Assembly (NCBI GenBank): GCA_051953655.1
Contig: JBQCIO010000038.1
Coordinates: 1-14,474 of the forward strand
Origin: JBQCHF01 sp051953655
Lineage (GTDB): Bacteria; Actinomycetota; Actinomycetes; Motilibacterales; Motilibacteraceae
Reading direction: 5' to 3'
DNA: 14,474 nt
Shown here: positions 6,501 to 13,188 of the stretch, one piece after another
Position numbering within the stretch: the first letter of the stretch is position 1
Layout: every line of letters starts with the position of its first letter
The notes under the pieces: model-generated
Seen by the model: the letters and a program-made list of their open reading frames with translations, nothing else
Told to the model about the DNA's origin: nothing
The model's database searches: none
Translations under genes and position numbers: made by a program

Positions 6501-7466
6501 TCAGCCGCCCCACCAGGTGGCCGCCAGCAGCTCGGCCACCAGGGGCTCGGTGAGCAGGCGCACCACCGGCTCGTCGTCGTGCCGGTGCCGGACGACAGCC
6601 GCCGCGCCGGGCACGCCGGGACCGACGGCGACCACCGGCGTCTCCCGCTCCCGGCACCAGCGCAGCAGCTCGGGCTCCCAGCGCGAGCCGGTGAGCAGGA
6701 GCAGCCGGTAGTCCAGGGTCTTGGTGAGGTAGACGTCGACGTGCGACCAGTCGGCGGTCTCGCAGGCGTCGGCCATCCGGCGCGGGCCCTCGCGCAGCAT
6801 CAGGGCGGACTGCTCGGCGCTGCCGAGGCGCTCCACCGGCGCGGCGCACCAGATCCCCGCCCCGCCGTCGAGCCGGCCGGCCACCTCCGGGAGCCAGCGG
6901 TCGACGTCGGCGAGCAGCTCCTCGCTCGCCTCCGCCGCTCGGCGCACGGCGCCGCTGACGTCGGGCTCGCGGCCGGCGAGCCGCTCGGCGAGGGCGAGCA
7001 GCAGGGCGAGGGTGTGCCGGTAGGTGCGGCAGGCGACCCCGCCGCGCTCCTCCCCCGCCGCCATGACGAGGGAGGCGTCGGCGAGGTCGGCCAGCGGTGC
7101 ACCGTCCCGGTTCACCACGGCGACGAGCGGCGCCCTGCCGCGGTAGCGCTCCGCGGCCGCCAGTGTCTCGCCCGAGGCGCCGGTGGCGGACACCGCGACG
7201 GCGAGCAGGTCCTCCGACGGAGGGTAGGACTGCTCCGCGGCGGCGCTGTCGCTGACGGCGTCGATCCCGGCGGCCCGCAGCAGCCGGGCCGCCGGGCCGG
7301 CTCCGAAGCGCGAGCTCCCCATGCCCAGCAGGACGACCCGTCGCGGGCGCGCCGCCAGCAGGTGCTCGACCGGTGCGAGCGCGGCGCCCTCGTCGAGCAG
7401 GTCGGCGAGCGCCCGCAGCCGGGCGGGCACCTGGTCCAGGTCGGCCCGGAACAGCGCGGCGTCCAT
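6501..7466 (-). CDS. SIS-domain sugar isomerase/deaminase-like protein
   Basis: A 321-residue double-SIS protein resembling the isomerase half of GlmS and related aminosugar-6-phosphate deaminases/isomerases. VVLLGMGSSRFGAG at 44-57 corresponds to the first phosphosugar loop. SATGASGET at 93-101 corresponds to the SQSGET loop. GGVACRTYRHTLALLLAL at 142-159 matches the VA.TK region. LREGPRRMADACETADWSHVDV at 224-245 aligns with the GlmS block holding the catalytic Glu and His (here E226 and H242). There is no glutaminase domain. The ATG at 7466 overlaps the kinase stop by 1 base (TGATG), with GGAG five bases before the ATG, so it is coupled to the kinase. A role turning an aminosugar phosphate into fructose-6-phosphate is inferred from the neighbour. 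Confidence 0.82.
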   Translation of the reverse strand: MDAALFRADLDQVPARLRALADLLDEGAALAPVEHLLAARPRRVVLLGMGSSRFGAGPAARLLRAAGIDAVSDSAAAEQSYPPSEDLLAVAVSATGASGETLAAAERYRGRAPLVAVVNRDGAPLADLADASLVMAAGEERGGVACRTYRHTLALLLALAERLAGREPDVSGAVRRAAEASEELLADVDRWLPEVAGRLDGGAGIWCAAPVERLGSAEQSALMLREGPRRMADACETADWSHVDVYLTKTLDYRLLLLTGSRWEPELLRWCRERETPVVAVGPGVPGAAAVVRHRHDDEPVVRLLTEPLVAELLAATWWGG

Positions 7467-8830
7467 CAGATCTCCGACCCGCCGTAGGAGGCGTCCTCGG
7501 TGGGAGCGTCGAGCAGGACTCCCAGGGCGGCGTCGGGGACGTACTGCCACCGCGGCAGGTGCCGGGCGGCGTAGACGTGCTCGCGCAGCTCCTGCTCCAC
7601 CTCGACGGCGCGCAGCAGCACCGGGTCCACCGGGAGGTCGTAGCCGGTCAGGAACGCGTGCCGGGCGGCGGCGATCCAACGCTCGACCTCGTCGCGGCGC
7701 GCCCCCTCGGTGCGGCGGTCGGCGATCCGGCCCACATGGTCGAGCGAGCGCAGCATCCCGGCGACGTCGCGCTCGGTCGGCTGCGGCTCGTCCCGCCCGG
7801 CCGCGGGAAGGACGGGGTTCCCGTCGAAGTCGTTGACCGCGTAGCCGCCGTCCCAGCGCAGCACCTGGCCGACGTGCAGGTCGCCGTGCACCTGCTGGAC
7901 GCGGGTGTCGGGCGGTGCCGAGGCCAGCGGGGCGAGCGCCATGCGGACGCGGTCGGCCCGGGCTGCGAGCCGGTCGCCGGCCGGGCCGTCGGTGAGGGCG
8001 AGCGCGTCGGCGAGGGCCTGCAGCGCGGCCGCGTGCCAGCGCCCGCCCGCGCCGGGTCCGGCGTCGGCCACCGGGACCGGGAGCACGTGGCTGGGGGTGG
8101 CCAGCGCGCGGTGCAGGCGGGCGACCAGCGCGCCGAGCACCGTGGCCGGCGCGGTCGCGGCGTCCAGCGGGAGCCGGCCGGCACGCCGGTCCAGCAGGTG
8201 GTCGAGCAGGTCGTCCACGCACCAGTCCCACCCGTCCTGCGCGGCGGGCAGGAGCTCGGCGGCGAGCGCGACCAGCACCTCCTCTCCCGACCGCGGGTCC
8301 TGCCAGGCGAGCGAGCCGAGCGGCCGCGGCACGTCGCGGAAGCCGACGGCGTCGAGGTGGCGCAGCAGCCGGGCGGCGCGGGGCGGGCTGAGGTGCAGCC
8401 CCCACTTGACCACGGCGGCAGGGTCCGGAGGGGTCCCGACCAGCACGGACTCGTGGGTCTGGTCGACGCCGGTGGCGCGCTCCCCCGCGGCCCGGCACGG
8501 GTGCAGCGCCTCGAGCCGCCAGCCGCCGTCGTCGCGGTCCTCCTCCTCCGCAGCAGCGAGCGACGCGAGCAGCGCCTCGGCGAGTCCGTCCCCGGGGCGG
8601 GCGCGGCGCGGCCCGACACCGTCGACGTGGAGCAGCGGCACGCCGAGCAGCGAGCCGTCGCCGGTCCGCGCGACCGTGGCCCACCGGCCGTCGCCCAGGT
8701 CGAACGCGGCCAGCAGCCCGACCGGGCGGCGGACCGCTCCGGCGCGCCCGGCCGGGAGCAGGTCGGCGGGGGCCGCGTGGGCGACCGCCGCGGCCAGGCC
8801 GGCAGGGACCTGCGAGCGGCTCGCGGTCAC
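7466..8830 (-). CDS. Maltokinase-fold sugar kinase, glucosamine-kinase-like
   Basis: A 454-residue protein with an N-terminal cap region followed by an aminoglycoside-phosphotransferase-type kinase fold. The order is Q124-THESVLVG with VVKW at 140-143 (candidate ATP lysine K142), catalytic VHGDLHVGQ at 314-322, and metal-binding NDFDGNP at 333-339. Length and layout match actinobacterial maltokinases. The FDGNP form resembles, from memory, the actinobacterial glucosamine kinases described from Streptacidiphilus, which have a maltokinase fold. It would phosphorylate a free (amino)sugar at C6 or C1. The GTG at 8830 overlaps the glycosyltransferase stop (GTGA). A following SIS gene favours glucosamine over maltose, and no trehalose synthase or GlgE gene is nearby. 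Substrate remains inferred. Confidence 0.8.
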   Translation of the reverse strand: MTASRSQVPAGLAAAVAHAAPADLLPAGRAGAVRRPVGLLAAFDLGDGRWATVARTGDGSLLGVPLLHVDGVGPRRARPGDGLAEALLASLAAAEEEDRDDGGWRLEALHPCRAAGERATGVDQTHESVLVGTPPDPAAVVKWGLHLSPPRAARLLRHLDAVGFRDVPRPLGSLAWQDPRSGEEVLVALAAELLPAAQDGWDWCVDDLLDHLLDRRAGRLPLDAATAPATVLGALVARLHRALATPSHVLPVPVADAGPGAGGRWHAAALQALADALALTDGPAGDRLAARADRVRMALAPLASAPPDTRVQQVHGDLHVGQVLRWDGGYAVNDFDGNPVLPAAGRDEPQPTERDVAGMLRSLDHVGRIADRRTEGARRDEVERWIAAARHAFLTGYDLPVDPVLLRAVEVEQELREHVYAARHLPRWQYVPDAALGVLLDAPTEDASYGGSEI

Positions 8831-10173
8831 CTGCCGCCCAGGGCGAGGCGCTCGAGCAGGTCCGCCGCCCGCACCTTCCCGTCGTCGGCCCGGATCCGCT
8901 CCCCCGCCGCGGCCACCCGGGCACGCATCCCCTCGTCGTGCAGCACCCGGTCCAGGGCGCCGTGCAGCTCGTCGTCGGTGAACCGGTAGGTGTCCGGCCG
9001 CACGCCGAGCCCGGTCTCGTGCACCCGCTGGGCGTTGTCGTGCTGGTCCCAGAACAGCGGCAGCACCACCATCGGCTTGCCGAAGTGCAGGCTCTCGGTG
9101 GTCGTGTTGTTCCCGCCGTGCGTGATGACGGCGTCGCAGAGCGGGATGACGTTGGGCTGCGGGAGGAACTCGGCGCCCCACATGTTGTCCGCCAGCTCGT
9201 ACCGGTCGTGCTGCGGGCCCTTGCTCACCACGTAGGAGTAGGGGGTGCGGGAGAGGCTGTCGACCAGGCGGCGCATGAGCTCGACGTCGGCGGAGCCGAG
9301 CGACCCGAGGGACAGGTAGACCACCGGCGCACCGCGCCCGGCGAGCGCCGCCGGCAGCGCGAACGGCTCGTCGGTGGCGCGGACCGAGGACTCCAGCCGG
9401 TGCCAGGTCGGCCCGAGCGGGCGGGCGTCGACGTAGTCGGCGACCTCGGGGAACAGGTAGAGGTTGAGGTGCTCGGACTCGTGCACGAACTCCAGGTCCG
9501 GCAGCGGCGGGGCGCCCTGCGCCTGCACCCAGGCGTCGAACTCGGCCCACAGCGGCCGGTGGGTGCGGTCGTACTCGGCCCGGAAGGCGTCCCAGCCGGA
9601 GCGGTCGTCGGCCGGGTAGCCCGAGTAGGCCGGCGCCACGTCCGGACCCTTCACCTCCAGCGGGTTGCACGACACGATCCGCACCCACGGCACGCCCGCC
9701 GTCATGAGCGCCGGGAAGCACAGCACGTTGTCCTCGACGACGACGTCGGGGCGGGTGCGGGCGACGATGTCGCGCAGCGCGGGCTCGCAGTAGCGGGCGC
9801 CGTCCACCAGCGCCTGCCAGGTGGGCAGCATGAACGACGCGAGCTGGTCGATGGTGGGCTTGCGGAACTCCGGCGCGGTGTCCCGGATGAAGTCCTTCCA
9901 GAACTGGCCGGCGTCCTGCTCGCCCCCCTCGGGCTGACCCCCCTCGGCCGGCGGGGCGAGGTCGACGAGGTCCTCCTCGAACCCGAGGGCGGAGAGCTTG
10001 CCCTTCCACGACGCCTCGGCCGCGAAGACCACCCGGTGACCACGCTCGCGCAGCACCGCGCCGATCCCGATGCAGTTGCCGGTGGGCCCGTAGGCGCTCT
10101 CCGGCACGAACAGGAAGGTCTTGGACCCTCCGACGGGGTCCTCGCCGGGCCGACCGGCCGCGCTGGCGCTCAT
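8827..10173 (-). CDS. GT1-family (UGT/MGT-like) glycosyltransferase
   Basis: A 448-residue GT-B fold glycosyltransferase. The C-terminal nucleotide-sugar site is clear: PVVYLSLGSLG at 283-293, then ITHGGNNTTTESL at 350-362 and LFWDQHDNAQRV at 373-384, equivalent to the THxGxNSxxE and DQ blocks of the UGT family. The N-terminal acceptor domain starts at FLFVPESAYGPTGNCIGIG (20-38), where family members usually have a GHV-type motif, so the acceptor may be unusual. Start ATG at 10173 is chosen because a -10 lies 8 bases upstream; a TTG at 10191 would fall inside the promoter. No signal peptide is seen. First gene of the operon with the kinase and SIS genes. Donor and acceptor are unknown. Confidence 0.85.
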   Translation of the reverse strand: MSASAAGRPGEDPVGGSKTFLFVPESAYGPTGNCIGIGAVLRERGHRVVFAAEASWKGKLSALGFEEDLVDLAPPAEGGQPEGGEQDAGQFWKDFIRDTAPEFRKPTIDQLASFMLPTWQALVDGARYCEPALRDIVARTRPDVVVEDNVLCFPALMTAGVPWVRIVSCNPLEVKGPDVAPAYSGYPADDRSGWDAFRAEYDRTHRPLWAEFDAWVQAQGAPPLPDLEFVHESEHLNLYLFPEVADYVDARPLGPTWHRLESSVRATDEPFALPAALAGRGAPVVYLSLGSLGSADVELMRRLVDSLSRTPYSYVVSKGPQHDRYELADNMWGAEFLPQPNVIPLCDAVITHGGNNTTTESLHFGKPMVVLPLFWDQHDNAQRVHETGLGVRPDTYRFTDDELHGALDRVLHDEGMRARVAAAGERIRADDGKVRAADLLERLALGGR

Positions 10174-10181
10174 GGCGTCGG

Positions 10182-10210
10182 ATCGAAGCAAGGGCGGGCG
10201 CGCAGGTCAA
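10182..10210 (-). promoter_or_regulatory. Promoter of the glycosyltransferase-kinase-SIS operon
   Basis: On the minus strand, TTGACC (10210-10205), a 17-nt spacer and TTCGAT (10187-10182) are followed 8 nt later by the ATG. This is the best -35/-10 pair in the protein-coding part of the window. It predicts a leaderless or nearly leaderless mRNA. The -35 contains the TGA stop codon of the upstream HIT gene. Confidence 0.65.
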
Positions 10211-10677
10211 CGACCCGGTGGGCGCTCCAGCGCGCCGCCCAGCAGCACGTGGGCCGGGCCGGCCAGCTCGCGCGTGTCCCGCCGCCGCAGCCAGGGCAGC
10301 GTGTCCTCCGCCGCGGCGTCGTCGAGGTCGTCCCAGCGCGGGACGACGTGGAGGTGCAGGTGCGCCACGCTCTGCCCCGAGCCCGGCCCGCTGGCGTTGA
10401 GCAGCACCACGCCGGAGGCTCCCAGGGCGGCGCACATGGCCCGGCCCACCCGGCGGGCGAGCGCCGCGACCGCCAGCACATCGCGCTCCGCCGCGTCGTG
10501 CAGGCCCACGCTGTGCCGGCGCGGGACGACGAGGGTGTGACCGGGCGCGAGCTCGTCCGCCGGCAGCGGCAGGAAGGCGACCGCGTCGGGCTCGCGGGCC
10601 ACCCAGCGCGGCCCGTCGGCTCCTCCCCCCGACGCCCCTGGGTCGCTCGCCATCAGCTCGCAGAACACGCAGGGCAC
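10207..10677 (-). CDS. HIT-family nucleotide hydrolase/transferase
   Basis: A 156-residue histidine-triad protein. The triad HLHLHVV is at 106-112, preceded by GSGQSVA, as in Hint/Fhit-type nucleotide-binding proteins that cleave AMP-lysine or dinucleotide substrates. An N-terminal CxxC (C3, C6 in PCVFCEL) with H55 in PRRH suggests the zinc-binding version. ELAPGHTLVVPRRH at 42-55 is the usual block before the triad. An upstream start at 10734 would add 19 residues with no family similarity. GTG at 10677 is preferred, with CAGACT six bases upstream. It sits between the acyltransferase and the glycosyltransferase operon on the same strand. Substrate unknown. Confidence 0.88.
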   Translation of the reverse strand: MPCVFCELMASDPGASGGGADGPRWVAREPDAVAFLPLPADELAPGHTLVVPRRHSVGLHDAAERDVLAVAALARRVGRAMCAALGASGVVLLNASGPGSGQSVAHLHLHVVPRWDDLDDAAAEDTLPWLRRRDTRELAGPAHVLLGGALERPPGR

Positions 10678-10683
10678 GGCGGG

Positions 10684-10689
10684 AGTCTG
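10684..10689 (-). promoter_or_regulatory. Possible leaderless -10 box of the HIT gene
   Basis: CAGACT on the minus strand lies exactly 6 nt before the GTG at 10677. It keeps the conserved A2 and T6 of the -10. No Shine-Dalgarno and no clear -35 are seen. Confidence 0.4.
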
Positions 10690-10721
10690 CCAGCCACCCG
10701 GCGCGCGGGCGGACAGCGTGA

Positions 10722-10761
10722 GGGGACCCCCCACCCGTCAAGAAGCCAGTGAGGGGTCCCC
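10722..10761 (-). terminator. Hairpin spanning the acyltransferase stop codon
   Basis: GTGAGGGGTCCCC (10749-10761) and GGGGACCCCCCAC (10722-10734) form a 13-bp stem with one mismatch and a 14-nt loop. On the minus strand the first arm lies in the last codons of the acyltransferase gene, the TGA (10740-10738) is in the loop and the second arm is downstream. It probably ends transcription or protects the 3' end before the HIT gene. There is no U tract. Confidence 0.6.
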
Positions 10762-11943
10762 CGACGCCGCCCGGGCACGCGGCTCCAGGCGCCGGCCGAG
10801 CCGCTGCGCGGGGGCCTCGACGAGCCGCCAGGACAGCTCCGCCGCCAGCACCGAGCCCGCCAGCCCGAGCGGGAGGCCGACGTGCCGGGGCAGCTCGTTC
10901 GTCCACAGCGCCAGCGGCCAGTGCCACAGGTAGATGCCGTAGGAGCGCTGCCCCAGCCAGGCCAGCGGGCGGCTGGCCAGCAGGGCGGACCCCAGGCTCT
11001 GCGACCGCGGGTCGACCAGCGCCGCGACGACCAGCACGCCGCAGACCGCGGCCAGCTGCGGCCCGCCGACGAACTTGGCCGGCGCCTCGCCCACCGCGGA
11101 CAGCAGGTAGGTGAGCACTACGGCGCCCAGGGCCCCGGCCCAGCGCAGCAGCGGTGCCGGCACCCGTCGCAGGCCGCCGGCGGCCCACACCTGGGCCAGC
11201 AGCGCGCCGGCGCACAGCTGCGCCAGCCGGGGGACGGTCCCGAAGTAGATCCAGTTCTGGATGCCAGGGCGGCTGCCCCACACCAGGAGCGGCAGCATCG
11301 CGGACACCGCCAGGAGCACGCAGGTCGCCACCGCGAGGGCGGCACGCCCCCGGCGCAGCACCAGCGCGGTGAGCACCGCCCAGCCCAGGTAGAACTGCCC
11401 CTCCACCGACAGCGTCCACAGGTGCCCGAACGGCTGCGGCATCGGGGCGTCGACGGCGCGGGGGAAGGCGAGGAGCAGGTTGTAGACGTAGCCCAGCGCC
11501 GCGGCGGCCGGCCACAGCATCGAGCCCACCGGCGTCGGCGGGCCCGGGGCGCGTGGTGGCCCGAACGGCGTCGAGGCGAACCAGCCCTCGCGCCCGAACC
11601 AGGCGGCGAGCAGCAGCACCACGGCCAGGAAGGCCGCGAGCGCGGGCACCAGCCGCCAGAACCGGCGTCGGTAGAAGGCGGCCAGGCGGATGCCGCCGTG
11701 CCGCTCGTGGTCGGCGAGCAGCACGGTGGTGATGAGGAAGCCGCTGAGCACGAAGAACACGCCGACGCCGAAGAAGCCGCCGGCGAAGAACGGCACGCCG
11801 AGGACCTCGCCCGGCACCGGGAAGTGGTAGGCCGCGACGGCGCAGATGGCCAGCGCGCGCAGCCCGTCCAGCGCCGGGGTCCGCGACAGGGCGGGCCGTC
11901 GCGATCGGCTCTCGGTGGCCGGCCTGGCCTGCAGCGTGGTCAC
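10738..11943 (-). CDS. Acyltransferase 3 family membrane protein (OafA-like)
   Basis: A 401-residue polytopic membrane protein of the acyltransferase-3 family, which O-acylates cell-surface polysaccharides, peptidoglycan or exported small molecules. Key features are PALDGLRALAI at 23-33, H40 in AYHFP, FFVLSGFLIT at 63-72, and the basic RRRFWRLVP stretch at 92-100. Later come HLWTLSVEGQFYLGWA and YGIYLWHWPL. About ten hydrophobic segments follow one another, and there is no periplasmic SGNH domain. The chosen GTG at 11943 begins just before the family core. The open frame extends to 12225 but the extra residues are Pro/Arg-rich and not family-like. A TAGCGT -10 lies about 26 nt upstream. The acylated substrate is unknown. 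Confidence 0.85.
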   Translation of the reverse strand: MTTLQARPATESRSRRPALSRTPALDGLRALAICAVAAYHFPVPGEVLGVPFFAGGFFGVGVFFVLSGFLITTVLLADHERHGGIRLAAFYRRRFWRLVPALAAFLAVVLLLAAWFGREGWFASTPFGPPRAPGPPTPVGSMLWPAAAALGYVYNLLLAFPRAVDAPMPQPFGHLWTLSVEGQFYLGWAVLTALVLRRGRAALAVATCVLLAVSAMLPLLVWGSRPGIQNWIYFGTVPRLAQLCAGALLAQVWAAGGLRRVPAPLLRWAGALGAVVLTYLLSAVGEAPAKFVGGPQLAAVCGVLVVAALVDPRSQSLGSALLASRPLAWLGQRSYGIYLWHWPLALWTNELPRHVGLPLGLAGSVLAAELSWRLVEAPAQRLGRRLEPRARAASGDPSLAS

Positions 11944-11969
11944 CGCAGGGGTGTTCCCCGGGTCGAGGG

Positions 11970-11975
11970 ACGCTA
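11970..11975 (-). promoter_or_regulatory. Possible -10 element of the acyltransferase gene
   Basis: TAGCGT on the minus strand, identical to the pabB and TMEM175-like boxes, lies 26 nt before the GTG at 11943. It would give a leader of about 20 nt containing GGGG-AACA-CCCC, a tiny potential hairpin. The hexamer match is the only support. Confidence 0.35.
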
Positions 11976-12128
11976 CCGCGGTGGCTCGGGGCCGCGGGAG
12001 GGGCCCGATCGCGCCGGGCCGGCGACGAGCCCGGTCGGGCGGGTGCGGCTGCTGTCCGGCGAAGACCGCTGGTGACGGCGGCGGCAGGGCGCGGATCGCT
12101 TGGGGCGGCCGGGCGGCGGTCCCGGGGT

Positions 12129-12191
12129 GACAGAGTGCGACGTTCTTGCTGCTCGCGCTCGGCGTGTCGTGCGATGCCGTCACATTCTGTC
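12129..12191. repeat. Imperfect inverted repeat, 14-bp arms
   Basis: GACAGAGTGCGACG (12129-12142) and CGTCACATTCTGTC (12178-12191) are inverted copies matching at 12 of 14 positions, separated by 35 bp. As plus-strand RNA one of the two mismatches becomes a G-U pair. It could be a pair of operator half-sites or a long stem. It lies between the two divergent genes. Confidence 0.6.
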
Positions 12192-12247
12192 GACCAGGGC
12201 GCGAGGTTCCCGAGGTCCAGAGCACCCGAGGACCAGAAGATCCTTCG

Positions 12248-12317
12248 GTGCAAGGGAAAGCGCCCTGAGGTCTTGGGTCCCTTTATTCCCTGCACGGTCC
12301 GGCCGAAGATGGTCGGC
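12248..12317 (+). promoter_or_regulatory. Candidate structured 5' leader of the VC0807-like gene
   Basis: On the plus strand GTGC-A-AGGGAA (12248-12258) pairs with TTCCCTGCAC (12286-12295), a 10-bp stem with one bulged A. It is followed by GCCGA/TCGGC (12302-12306, 12313-12317) with a 6-nt loop. Both lie within about 105 nt of the ATG at 12352. The pattern did not match a riboswitch class I recognise. Whether it is transcribed is not known. Confidence 0.35.
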
Positions 12318-12343
12318 GAGGTGGTCTTTCCACGGGAGTGGGC

Positions 12344-12355
12344 ATGCCACCATGA
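12344..12355 (+). CDS. Three-codon upstream ORF (Met-Pro-Pro-stop)
   Basis: ATG CCA CCA TGA. GGGAG (12334-12338) sits five bases before this ATG, an ideal Shine-Dalgarno distance, while the same GGGAG is 13 bases from the VC0807-like ATG at 12352. The TGA (12353-12355) overlaps that ATG as ATGA. It could be a leader that feeds ribosomes to the main start, or chance. Confidence 0.25.
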   Translation: MPP

Positions 12356-13134
12356 ACACGCCAGCCAGCACCTACGCAGGGATGCAGATGCCTCACCCGC
12401 TGCCTGACCCGCTGGACCAGACTCTCCCCACGCCCGACGCTCCCGCCTCGGAGGCCGCGTCCTCGCACGGCCACCACCTGCCTGCCGTGATCGAGATCGG
12501 GCACCTGCGCGGCACCGTGTGGCGCGCGCTGCGGATGTTCGTCGAGGCGATCGCCGTCCCGACGGTCCTGCTGGCCGTGCTGCTGCACACCTCCGGGCTG
12601 GTGCCCGCGCTCGCCGCCGCCATGGGCTGGTGCGTGCTCACCGTGGTCCTGCGCTGGGTGCTCGGCCGGCAGCTGCCGGGCACGCTGCTCCTCGGCGTGC
12701 TCGCGGTGTTCGGCCGCTCGGCGGTGGCGCTGGCCACCTCCAGCGCCGTGGTCTACCTCCTGCAGCCCGCCATCGGGTCCGGGCTGACGGCGCTGCTGTT
12801 CATCGGCAGCGCGGCGATCGGCCGCCCGATCACCCTCCGGCTGGCCCGCGACTTCGTCACCCTGCCCGAGCACGTGCTCACGCGGCGCGACGTGCGGCGG
12901 ATGTTCGCCGAGGTCGCCGTCCTGTTCGGGGTCTCCCGGCTCATCGACGCCGCCATGACCGTGGGCGCGCTGCACTGGGGTGTCGACGGCGGGCTGCTCT
13001 CCCGCGGCATCCTCAGCCCCACCCTCACGCTGCTGACGATCGCCGCCTGCACCGCCTGGGGCTGGCGCTCGATGCGCCGGGCCGGCATCACCCTGCGCCT
13101 GGCCCGCGGCCCCGCCGTCACCCCCGTCGCCTGA
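12352..13134 (+). CDS. VC0807-like polytopic membrane protein
   Basis: A 260-residue protein with a Pro/Ser-rich, probably cytoplasmic N-terminus (1-50). Hydrophobic segments follow near 63-79, 83-103, 109-138, 142-156, 186-204 and 218-236. The spacing and the RPITLRLARDF stretch (158-168) in the middle resemble VC0807-type proteins related to intracellular septation protein A; no enzymatic motif is seen. ATG at 12352 is the first good start after the structured leader; in-frame ATGs at residues 11 and 13 are alternatives. Longer in-frame extensions upstream run into non-coding sequence. The stop is repeated twice more in frame by a 15-bp tandem repeat. Function is unknown. Confidence 0.7.
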   Translation: MNTPASTYAGMQMPHPLPDPLDQTLPTPDAPASEAASSHGHHLPAVIEIGHLRGTVWRALRMFVEAIAVPTVLLAVLLHTSGLVPALAAAMGWCVLTVVLRWVLGRQLPGTLLLGVLAVFGRSAVALATSSAVVYLLQPAIGSGLTALLFIGSAAIGRPITLRLARDFVTLPEHVLTRRDVRRMFAEVAVLFGVSRLIDAAMTVGALHWGVDGGLLSRGILSPTLTLLTIAACTAWGWRSMRRAGITLRLARGPAVTPVA

Positions 13135-13173
13135 CCCCTCCTCGCCTGACCCCTCCTCACCTGACCCCTCCTC
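13129..13173 (+). repeat. 15-bp tandem repeat with three in-frame stop codons
   Basis: Three consecutive copies of RCCTGACCCCTCCTC at 13129-13143, 13144-13158 and 13159-13173, differing only in the first base of the third. Each copy carries TGA in the frame of the VC0807-like gene (13132, 13147, 13162). The array begins within that gene's last sense codons. Confidence 0.92.
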
Positions 13174-13188
13174 GACGCAGTGCCCGCC

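Larger units (their letters stand above)
11944..12351. other. 408-bp divergent intergenic region
   Basis: This gap separates the minus-strand acyltransferase from the plus-strand VC0807-like gene. The part beyond about 12210 is less GC-rich than the genes around it. No convincing protein gene was found: frames that run through it are extensions of the flanking open frames. It holds the acyltransferase -10, a long inverted repeat (12129-12191), two potential RNA hairpins (12248-12295 and 12302-12317) and a three-codon open frame just before the VC0807-like start. A plus-strand promoter was not identified with confidence. Confidence 0.6.

Noticed and set aside
6501..11943. A full antibiotic or polyketide biosynthetic cluster around the glycosyltransferase
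   Set aside because: No PKS, NRPS, carrier protein, resistance or sugar-nucleotide genes are present in the window; only the three-gene operon is supported.
12169..12183. A possible CRP-type operator, GTGCGATGCCGTCAC
   Set aside because: The half-sites are 9 bases apart, whereas the actinobacterial CRP consensus has 8, and it overlaps the larger inverted repeat.
7466..12295. A minus-strand open frame of about 1600 codons that could look like one giant multidomain protein
   Set aside because: Only the last 454 codons (the kinase) have family motifs. The rest runs in the wrong frame through the glycosyltransferase, HIT and acyltransferase genes.
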